From NCBI GenBank assembly GCA_012295275.1, contig CM022674.1, positions 17,615,590 through 17,664,826 on the forward strand: a DNA stretch of 49,237 nucleotides, given 5' to 3'. The translations under genes were made by a program, and so were the position numbers. Below, piece by piece: positions 13,234-25,532 of this stretch. The notes under the pieces were generated by a model, which was not told where the DNA came from, ran no database searches, and saw only the letters and a program-made list of their open reading frames with translations. The first letter of the stretch is position 1, and the number at the start of each line of letters is the position of its first letter. Origin of the DNA: Chrysomallon squamiferum (Eukaryota; Mollusca; Gastropoda; Neomphalida; Peltospiridae).

Positions 13234-16200
13234 TACCATCTCAGTGTACATGTACTTCTTAATTCTATGATATAAAATTCCTGAATGTTTCGGCAAATTA
13301 TTGATTAGGTATTCTATTGAAATGCTACTTATGAATGTTAACAGTTTTTCTTAGCAAATGTGTTTCTTGTGATGACATGGTGACATCAATATTAAAAACT
13401 GCTTCAACATCAAAATACATGCAATGTCAATGCCATATAAGGTTCATCTTTCTGAAAAAAATAGACTTGTCTCCTTTATCATAAGTGGGTCACATCTGTG
13501 GATGTTGTTCATTAAACAGTGTCTGAGAGAAAAGCACTAATGTGTATTCTCTTATATATTAAACATGTACAGAAAAAGAAAACTTTCACTTTTCAACTTA
13601 CTAGTTAAATTGTTTTCAGCTCCTATTTGAAAATGTTGACAGTCATGTATGTTTACTGTTGGATTTACAAGTTGTAATATTGGAGTATCTGTGAAACAGT
13701 AAATACATTTTTAAGGACAGAATACAGTATTAATACAATCAATTAATAGTATTATTGCATATAACACTATATCATTTAAAAATGTTTTTAACTGATTATG
13801 TGCAGGTGCTATGAAATAAGTATTACTTTAAACTATTAAAATGTTTAACAGTAAATACAAGATTAATTATAATGGTCTCGATGAAGTAACAAAACAGTAA
13901 CTAGAGTGTATTTTGCTTTACTGTTTTAATCTGTTGAACAAAAAGGCCACAAAAAACAACAAAATTAATTCATTATCAATGTAACTTTTAAAAGTGTCAA
14001 TTTACTAATGCCTAAGAAGTAACTAAACAATACATTGAAACATTGTATTGATACAAATGTAAATAGTACTTTTGTCAGTTTAGAATTTACCATCAATAAA
14101 GTAAACACTATATTGAAATATTGTATTATTACAAATATATAAATAATGTTGACTCTTTATAATTTCCTATTAAAAAAGTAAACAGTACATTGAAATACAG
14201 TGAGCATTACCACGACTGCTTGACACAGGTAGTTGTAAATTATGATCTCTATGAGTGATGTCAAAGGAAGACTGAGATGTGATGCCAGAGAGAGATACAC
14301 TTGTCATATTGTCTAAGAGAGACACAGCTGTCACACTCTCTGCAGAAGAAATAGCTGTCACAGTTTCTACAGAAGAAACAGCTGCCACAGTGAACGAAAC
14401 AGCTGTTGTGTTAGAAGAAACTTCTGAACTCTCATTTTGGTCATCCATATTGGCTGAGCTGTAAAAAATAATATAATGATTTTTTATATAGGACGAAGAA
14501 ACGAAATGTTTTATTTACTTATTTTATTTACTGTTTTATGGGGTCAGACATAAGATTAAGGAACAGTCAGAAAACAAAAGAAGAAACCCACTGCAGTCAC
14601 TTCACTATCTACTCTGTCTTATTAACAACAAGTGATGTTTCATTTATACCTACCCACAGACAGTACAAACTATTTCATACATCAGGTGTTGAGTACTGCT
14701 TAAATGAAAACGACTCAAGATTCCATCAGCAGGCATTGATCCAAATATCTAATACAACTTGCACATTTTACTAGAGACCTACATCTAGTACCTTGTATTA
14801 ATAGTAGCATTGACTCATAGACTGTATTCTCAATTTCTGTTCTATAAATAAATGCCTGGACATAAATAAAAAGAGGCTTAAATAAATATCCTAATTTTAT
14901 AAATAGGGGTATTTGATTATGTTATTTAGAAATACTCAGGAAAACACAATTTCACAATACTGTTACCTAAAAACACAATTCTAATTAATTAATCTTACCT
15001 CATTTTGGATTTGTTCTTTTTCATCTTTTTAGGGGGTGGTGATGCACTGACTGGGGCAGGTTCTGCCTCTGGGTTCCTGCGTTTCTCAGCTGTTCTGCTG
15101 CTTTGCTTTCTAGTCAAACTGAAACACACAGATTTACTAGTGCTATTCCACATTTTTCTAAACACTACAAATATACATGACAAAAATCAACGAAACAGTT
15201 GTCAGAAATCACTGTAAATGACAAAACCAGTGCACTGTAAAAAAAGTCCATGAAAATTACTGCTTTCCCATTAAACTGATTAATTTAGGATTCCTGATAT
15301 CAACTTTTCATTTAGTGCATTTTTCAAACTGAAAACACAAACCAACATCAGTCTGCATAGAGCAGGGGTGCTCACACTTTTTCAGCTTGCGAGATACTTT
15401 TAAAATAACCTTGTCAAAATGATCTACCTGTTTTAAAATATGCTAAATACTTTTATTTAAATAGGCATCGAAATAAATTGAGAACGCTCGTTCAGGTCAC
15501 CGGGAGGTTACCAAGTATCAATAATCCTTCAGTGAATGGCTAATGTCTTTTCTGAATCTTTTTCCGAAAAACAACGATTGATTCCTTAATTCTGTTGTTT
15601 ATTTTTATTTTTCTCGTATGAAATTCCACCAAAGTTAGCGCCCAGCGATTTTTAATTCTTCCATTTTTTAGATGCATCCACTGTGTGACGTCACATGTTT
15701 AGTGATGGTCGGTCTGTAGTGTGACGTTACTTAGTTTGCAGCAGTACTGAATTTAAACGTAGCATTACCGGGCACGAGTTTTATTAAAATGGTATCCATT
15801 CATGTGTAAACGTTTAAAAAATGGGATTTTTCCAATGACTTTTAGTTCGAAGTAAATGAAAAACAAATATGTCAAAACTACAATGCAAAAGTTGTACTGA
15901 AAACAAAACGGCAGTAAGAAATGAAGCCAAGTTAAGACGTATTACTTGTAAGTCGCTTGACGGAGTACTTGCCTATATCGATGGTTTCAAAGGCTACACA
16001 CAGAAATCAAACGTGCAAAGGCAGGTGAAAACAGGTAGCCTTCACGACTGGGCAAAAAAGAATTTTTTCACAAAACAGTTCAGACTCTCAAACAAATTCA
16101 GCTTCTGATAGTATGAAAGTAAATCGTAATGTTACGTGTTCTAATTCCAATGGAACATTATTTGAAGAAACCAGTAAAGAACAATATAAGAATCATTGCA

Positions 16201-19200
16201 ATACACATTGTGGTTGGTTATGCAGGAGAGACCTATATCTGACTATCGGTCCCTGATTCCGTTACTGAAGAAGAATGTGGTGCAGTTTGTAAGTGGGAAG
16301 GACAATAACCAATCATGTTTGGGAGTTTGTTCACTTTTTTGCCCAAGCAATGAGAGATGATATCAAACGGATGATACAGTATGCCAACTTTATGTCAGCT
16401 GAACAAGATAACACAGAAGCTCGCAAAACTAGTGACGAAAAATAATACATTTATGTGAAGATTGTAGTGAGGGACCAGCCTGTGGAACTATTACTTAAAT
16501 GTCAAAAAATGATTAATTTCGTTGGAGTAACTTCAGAAAGAATCAAACATGCTATAGATGATGATTTCCATGATTTGACATTACTAGTGAAAAAGACATA
16601 AAAATCTCTTATTTGTGCCTGTGTAGATAGATCAAAATTTAATGTTGGTATATTGATTGGAGCTCTAACTGTAATGGAAACTGAAGGCAGTGAATGGTTG
16701 CTAATAATTCATTGCTCAGCACTCAGAATTGAAGGGGCGGTCAAAGATGCATTTACTGAAATTGGTGACTTGGCAAAAGTGGATGACATGATGTTGAATC
16801 AAGAACAGTGGCAAGTGTTGGAGAATATTGCTTCTTATTGCACAGCGGTTAGCGGTTCCAGTCCAACGTATACCGAAAGCTTCTGGTACACGATTTCAAA
16901 TTCATAAATACAGGACCATCAAATCTATGATCATAAACTTTCTGCCTCTATGTTTATTTGCGGTAAACATGATACAGGCTTCAAAAATTGTTTGCAAAGC
17001 AGACCAAAACGCTACACTAAAGGGGTTCCTTAACAAATGCATTCTTTCCATGACCCTATCTTCAAGACAATGAAAATAGATGATCACACTCAGCGGGATA
17101 TATCTTATCCAAATTAAGGCTTGGAACAAGTACAACTTATATAACGATTTTGATGAAAGCCTAGCTTACCACAATTTTGCCATAGATATGGTTGTTGCTG
17201 AATGGAGGGGTTTAAATAATCTTGTGGTAAACAAATTCGTCTACTTCCAAAGTAAACAAGGCAAGTGGTGCCAAATATCCAGACACCATCACTCTGAATA
17301 TCCACACATTCTTCTTATCATTTAAATCATATTGGCGGTTGCTCTTGCTATTGCAAGTGTTGAGAGTGGCACAAGCGCTCTCAGTCGGTAGTTGACAAAT
17401 ACCAGGTTGAACATGTCCAATTGTACACTGGATGATTTGCTGGTGATTACAGTTAACCTGCCTGCACTTATAATCTGTGGCCCTTCATATGAACAAAAAC
17501 TTACAGACAAAGCTGTTTCCCAGTATACAGTTTACTAAAAAAAACTAAGAAAAAGACCAGCATCTTGTACAATAGACAACCTGATTCTAGACTCTTTGTC
17601 AGACTCACAAGACACATACTTACCTGTGCCCTCTTCAGATGTGATAAAAATAACCTGCAATGAACTAATGTGTGTAGAGGATTTTCTTGCTACTACAACA
17701 TCAGATTCAGAGGACTTGGATGATGCTCGAGTCAAACAGTTGATACTTCAGACACTGATGATAGTGACAACTCAAAATGCTAACTGAAACAAGTTCATCA
17801 TTCAGATTCTCATATCAGTATTGTTTGATCAGTTAAGTAAAACAATAAAAAGAACACAAATTGTCACGATTTGTTTTATTGTATTGTTTAGTTATTAAAT
17901 GCAATACACTATATATATATATATACACAAAGTATTAATAATGTGAGAAAAATGATATGGATACATAACAAATATATTAATTATACTGTTGTCCATGCAT
18001 GTATGTTAGGATTTCACAACAATAATAATGGGAATCGTAAACTTCATACATTTGTTGTAACCTATTGGTTACGAGTTCCTGTTTTTTTGGTAACTTCTAA
18101 ATGTGTTCGTTAGCAGACACAATCCTTATTTCGATGTATTTTTAAATATGTACTGAATATATTTATATATAAATTATCTGTTCTTACACTTTACATCAGT
18201 GCATGAATCGTTACAGCACAACACAACTGAACACATTTTTGTCACTTTGATGACTTGCAGTGAATACCGTGCGATTTATCCGCACTACACTGGCGATTGA
18301 CCAGTCGATCATGATCGAAGTATTGGACACCTCTGGCTTACAGAATAGAAAGTCATATGGAAAAAAGCTAAAATAAATCTCCTAATTTTTTAAATAGAGT
18401 TTGATCATGTTATTTAGAAATACTCAGGAAAGCACACTATTTCAAAATACTGTTACCTAAAAATATAGTTCTAATTAATTAGTCTTACCTCATTTTGGAG
18501 TTGTCGATTCCCATCTTTTTAGGGGGTGGTGATGGGCTGACTGGGGTGGGTTCTGCCTCTGGGTTCCTGTGTTTCTCAGCTGTTCTGCTGCTGTGCTTTG
18601 TAGTCAAACTGAAAAACAAAGTTTTTACTTGTGCTATTCCAAATTTTTTCTAAACATTACTAATATACATGACAAAAATCAGCCGAACAGTTGTCAGAAA
18701 TCACAGTAAATTACTAAACCAGTGCATTGTAAGAAAAGTCCATGAACATTACTATCTTGCCACTAATTGATTAATTTAGGTTTCATGATGTCAACTTTCC
18801 ATTTAGTGCATTTTTCAAACTGAATACACATACCAAGGTGTCTGCATTCAGAACGGAAAGTCAGAAAGATAATCTGTGAGTAACAATGTCTGATTTTAAA
18901 ATATGCAGAACTGTATCAGCTGGGTCAGTTCAGATAGTTCAGGATTCAGATTCATTTGAGGCATCATATGAGTAATATTATAATCAATTCCTATCTTAGT
19001 TTTGTCAGACCTATTACTACATTATATAAACAATACAAATATAAATGTACCAAGAATAGTGTTACTAAGTAATATTCTTAGTCTTGTAAATTAGTTTATA
19101 TAAACAATACAAATAGAAATGTCACAAATATGCACCTGAACATAATGAGTGGAAACGTGGCAAGTAATTACAAAGTTGTGATGATTGACAACAGAATGAT

Positions 19201-22200
19201 GTTCTATGTTTCTGAATGACAGTTACAAATGATTTCACTGTTAAAGGCCAGTGTGTGATATTTCCTTGTTTTTCTTAACTGCAGCATGCTCACATATCAG
19301 ATTTTGAACTACATTGTTTGGCACATCTCTCATTCAGTGTCAAGTTGGCACTTTGGTGCACATCATAAACACAAAGATGACACAAAATAAGAATGCATTC
19401 AACATTATGCCTCAAACCTACAGGACATTAGTTTGACAATTATTACAATCATCAGTCCATTAGTGACCTCAACACTCTACATCCAACGCAATGCTGTAAC
19501 TCTTCCTTAGTACTTACTTAGCATTTTAAACAATTCTTAAAATTTAATTCTTGGAAAAAATCAGTATGAACATGTCTGATACTTTATATCAGGGTGACAA
19601 AACTGTTATATCTATTAAATAAATATTGTATGATTATTCTTCAATATTGTGTCTGTTTGTATATAAACATACTTTGAGAAATTGTAGACTTCAGCTTTCA
19701 ATAATCTGATACATTCTTCATTCCAAATCTTCGTCACTTCATGATTTCATGTTAATTTACAGACACATTTCATCTGTGCAGTGTTTGAAACTGTCATCTT
19801 AATACACCATCAATACAGTAGTGACATCTCTGAGTAGTACAGTGTTCAAACATTGTCATGCTATGTACAAAGACTTTCTTTATTTACTATTTATTTTTTA
19901 AAGATGCTTTCTCCGCACCATAGATTTATATTTGTAAAATATATATATATATATATATTTTTTAAAGTCATTTCATGCAGTTAAACATGACTCTAGAGTA
20001 ATTATAATAACCTATGATTGTGTTTGAGTATGTATTCCTTCACTTAAACATTAAATTTAAATGCATTTTCAAAATAATAATAATAGCCATTACTCTATTA
20101 TGTTTTTAAATTGTTTAATACATTACTGAATGATAATTTTTCTACACTAAGTATAATAATTTATATCAGATTGAAAATATATATACACAAACACACAGCT
20201 GCACCGGAAAGAAACATTTTCTTCACTATGTCAAGACAAAATGAGTAAAAACAGCTGTATTTATGCTTCAAAATGTTTGGATTAAAGTTAGTGTCACCTA
20301 ACTGGGGTTATTTCATTATATAATACTTGTTGAAAACTGATTAAATATTTGAAGAAAGCATAGAATATTCTGTGACTGAAAGCATATCAACTTATTTTCT
20401 TTTTTAAATGAATTACAAGTGACAGTCATTTTGTTATCTTGGAAAAAGAAACAGAACACTGATCAGAGTTTCCACTTAGAAACTGTTGAGTAACTCCTGT
20501 TACTTCGTTTTTCAAATGTAGATAAATAAATAGATAGCAACAAAGAAAACATTAGATACCTAAGCTAAAAATTCATTTTATTTATCAAATCAAATATAAA
20601 ATTTGCTTATTGAAGTGAGTGTAAGTTATTTTATATAAAGATTGAAAACTGTTAAAGAAACAATTATAACTAACAAACTACCCAACAAGAATGAAAAGTT
20701 ACTTTTTTAATAAAACCTGGACCTAGTCCGAGACTGACTTTGACAACTAAAGTTGTATCCGTCTTGTACTGTACATTGCACACTTATAACATTAAATTTT
20801 AATGTAACTAATTTAAACAAACAGAACATTTACTTACTTACAATTCAGTTTAGCCCATCTTTAGACATTAGCTGCTGTATGTTAAACAAGTTGTCTGTAA
20901 CTGTCCATACAACTCTTCTGTCCTGTCAATAGAACAATACAAAACATACACACTGATTTACCTTGCTTCATAAAATAATATTGTCAAGACTTTCTTTTAT
21001 TATTATTATTATTACTATTGTAATGAAAGAACTGCTGTCATTTACCCAAAATATTAATAAAAAAGTAAAAAGAAAAATGAAAAAGAAGAATTAAGCACCA
21101 AGAGGAACAAAATACTAAAAAAGTAAACTTAAAAGTAAATCTGTTATATCTGCCATTTTATCAAAAATCAGTATCAAAAATCATTAACATACTTGAAACT
21201 GATGCTTAAAATAGAATTTTATTTATTTGTTTATTATCAATGTACATGGATCTGGTTAATTTACACAATAAAATGTTATGTACAAATGTAATACTCAAAC
21301 TTTAAAAAAATAGATCAGCTCTATTTACTAGTGTATTTGTAATATACCAGACTTGTTTCAGTCATATTATAGTTTTATATGTACACAAGTGGTTGAGATA
21401 ACATGTCTACCTGTATTCTGACTGAAAACATTAGATGATTTCACAAGTTTGACATCTGAAAGTGGATGTATAACCTTGTCATAGCTGAACATGGTGAAAA
21501 CAAAAATTCTTAATGAAACAGTGAGTGAATATCTGCTGTCATTTGAGGACATAAATTTAAGATTAACCACATATATAGAGATGAATTCTCTTTTATAAAT
21601 AATTTACTGAATTACTCTTCACCTCCATTTCTTGTTGTTTAACACTCACTGCACAATTTCCTATGTGCATCTAAACATTATGCTCTGATCATATAACTTT
21701 TCAGTCCTGCCAGTAGAATAACACAAAACATAGATGTTTTCAAATTATTAAAATATGTGCTAATTTTCATTTAGAAAAATAAAAGAAAACAAATTTAATA
21801 TAATAAAGAACATTTTTTTTTCTAAAACAACAACAGAACAACAAAATCTGAACTCTCAAAAACTGAGAGTTATAATTAGAAGAGACAGGATGAAATTTTG
21901 GAACGTTTCTGTTAGTTGATACATTTAACTTTCCACACGTACGTGGGATTACAATTTAATTAAGACATAGAAAGGTAAACTACAGGTGTGTGAAATACGA
22001 TATTATTGTTGTTGTTGTTAATTCAATTTGTTAATGCTTGGTTAAGAAACACTCAAATTAAACATATTAATAACTGACTGTACCTTTTTGCTGTTCTCTA
22101 ATACTATTGAGTCGGCAAACACTGGTGTCAATTCTTATCAACCAACCCATTATAACACAAACATTAGTTGAGCACCAGTGTCAGCATTACAAAGAATTTT

Positions 22201-25200
22201 GAGAGTACGTATAGGCAAGATGTGATGACTTTCATAAATTTATTTTTAGGCACTGACCAAAAAAAATATGTAGCTTTTCATGAAAGATGTGTGTTTACTT
22301 TGCCAAATTACGTTGTTACGTACAGCACTCACAGTTACTGCTGGTTCAGGTCTTGGAAAACCATTATTTAAAACAGTTTTCACTTAATAAAACAATAAAT
22401 TGTAGTTATTTAAAAAGAAAAATAACACAGGAATCAAAATTAATTTTTTTGTGATATTTAGGATTGCACATAAAATCAAATAAAGTTACTGTCTTATCAC
22501 ATCTACTTTATCCTCGTCAGGCTCAGTGCTGAATGCCTCAGTGCAGCAACTGGTATTTTAAATTAATTTATTAGACAACTGCAGTGAGAAAAAGACGTGC
22601 ATGAATGGATGACTGTACCCTTTTTTACTCTATGGCTTGTATGTGGACTCAGCTTTTGATGCGCTTTAAACAGCCAGAAACTAATCGCTTCATTAACTAG
22701 GTTGCGATATATTTATAAAAAAAATATTAATAAAAAAATAAAAAAATAAAAAAATATGCGGATACATTTTAATTCAATCTTTGCCAAGTTAGTCTTGGAA
22801 TAAATCATCGAGCTTCCAGTAATGCGTTCAATATAAGAATTCGTTCTCAAATACACAGATTCCTTTGAACTACAGTACAGATTATAGCAGCGAATTGTTT
22901 ATCTAAAAGGGCCTACCTGACGTTTGTTTAGGCACTTTCTTTCTGTATCTTTAGTTTTTGTTTCTTCTTTTAAGGTACACGCCCTTTCCTCTCTGTTGTT
23001 CATATATTTGTGTTGTTACATCTAAACAAACGTCCAATAATGTAAAATGTAGATAACACTCCTGACCTTCCTAATGCTAAGGAGTCCAGTCTCTCACACG
23101 GGATAAATGTTTGCTACGTTCTTTAAACGATGGCACAATGCACACATAACACAGTGTATTGTGTGTGTGTCTGTCTGTGTGTGTATGTAAAGATCAATGA
23201 CTTATAGAAAACACAAAATATAAGGGAAATAACTCAAAAATAATAATTAAAGTAGGTGTATTTTCTGTAATAATTAACTAATTAACTTCCTAACTTCGTG
23301 CAATAACAGTAGTTTTCTCCATCAAGCATACATTCTTTATAAAACGTTGGTTAAAGAGATACTGGAAACTAAATATTTTTTAGAAAATAAATCAGATGGC
23401 CATTTTTGTGATTTTAAAATCGCAAATAATTCGAGATTCGAGACACAATTATCGATGATAAATACCATTAAATCATTTCGGAAATCTTCTTTCTATGATT
23501 CATAAGTAAGACGTAAGTAATTTAAGAAAAATAATCTAATATAATCCATCCTCAAACATGAGTCATATAACAGGAATGTTGGTCCGCCATGACACTTTAG
23601 CGATACATCGCCGAGATGAGCGTGTTTCAGGAGGTAAAGAATTCAATTAGCATGTTTGCAGAATCTTGATAAAATTTCAAACAGTAAGTTAAAAATACGA
23701 ATTGTATACTGTGAAATAAATAAAGAACCAACAGAAACTACAAAAAACAATACAGTATAAGTTTTCCTTACCAGCAGAAGTGACACAACTTATTCGCCAT
23801 CTCCTCGCTCTGTTAATCACCCAGCAATGACCTACTTTGTGTAGCTTTCAGAGTGCTCCGGGCAGACACTGCTTATTTATTATTTATTTACTTGTTCGAG
23901 GTCACTGGTTTAGCTGAATGCATTATCACTGAGAGTTGGCTAAAATGTCAGTTTTCTAAGTGTGTCATGTTTCTGAAATATGGTTTCAGGTTAAAGTCAA
24001 AATGATATTGGGCGGATTATCAACAATGTTGAAGAAAATTATAATACTGCTGTACCTGCAAAGTAAAACTGATTTGAAATAAATATTTTAATTTTTTTTA
24101 AATTCTCTCATGTGTAAGGGTTTTTTAATTAAATTAAGTAGGCCTAACTAAAAAAATAAAAATCTGACGTCTAATCCACTGAAACACTTTAAAGTGGAAT
24201 GAACAAACGGGCACAGCAGTAGGAAGAAAAGTAAATGTGTTATTATACTGACTGTTAAAATTATATTTAAAAACAAAAACACATTTTAATCAAAACCGTC
24301 ACAAAAATGAACTGAAGAATAAATGTAAAATAAATAAATGAATATGAAATAAATAAACAAACACAAAGAAGTGAATAAAGAAAGAAAGAACGAAGTAGAA
24401 TCTGGATACGGACATTTGCCCCCCCTACAATAATAAAGTGCATAGGCGGAAAAATCCACAAGCAGAAATGCAAGATAGGATAAATGCTCCACGAATTAAA
24501 ATAAAATGTATATCTGATAATTATAATAATTACAAAAGGAAAAACAGACATAATATTCAGTCATTGTTTATAAAATAGCCTTTCACTTTATTGTTAATTG
24601 TGGGATTTATGCAATTATTTAATAGGTCAAGTAAATTGGGTGTGACGAGCTTTAATGAATGAATAACTTTAAAAATAATTAGTATGACAGGTGACATAGC
24701 ATAGCTTGGACACTATGAAATCATTTTTCACTTGACACTGACAACACTGATTTCGATGTAAGTTTTAAATTAATTTATTACACGTTTGCAGTGAGAAAAA
24801 GCATCCATGAATGGATGATTGTACCCTTTCCTCTTTGGCTTGCATGTGGACTCAGCTTTTGATGCGTTTTAAACAGCCAGAAAGTAATCGCTTCATTAAC
24901 TAGGTTTAATATATTTAAAAATAATAATAATAAATAATAAAAAATAATAAAATATAGAAAATTGGGGAATATATTTTAATTCAATCCTGAAAAAGGTAGT
25001 CTTGGAATAAATCATCGAGCTGTCAATAATACGTTCAGTACAGGAATTTTTTCTGAAATGCACAGATTCCTTTGAACTACCTTTGAAATAGATTATAGAA
25101 GCTAATTGTTTATCTAACGGGACTACCTGACGTTTGTTTAGTCACGATTTTTATGTATCTTTAGTTTTTGTTTGGACAGTTGAGCTATATCTCTGTATCT

Positions 25201-25460
25201 CTCTGTTGTACATATACTTTTGGTGTTACATCTAAACCAACGTCCAATAATGTAAAATGTAGACAACAGACCTGATCTTCCTAATGTTAAGGAGTCCAGT
25301 CTCTCACACCGGATAATGTTATTAAATGTTTGCTACGTTATTGAAACGATGGCACAATGCACACATAACACAGTGTATTGTTTGTGCGTCTGTCTGTGTG
25401 TGAATGTAAATTTGTATGACGTTATCACTACAATCTTATTAATGTATGTGTCTATGTGTT

Positions 25461-25532
<72 letters not shown>

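Noticed and set aside
14170-14446. Translation start at MDDQNE as the true N terminus
   Set aside because: The frame is open back to a good acceptor and continues in phase into the 120-nt exons and an upstream ATG with a strong context, so this Met is probably internal; use as an alternative start remains possible.
23540-23640. AP-1-like TGAGTCA and other short sites downstream of the first exons
   Set aside because: TGAGTCA is kept in copies 1 and 3 but lost in copy 2, and it lies in the intron; too short to support a regulatory call.
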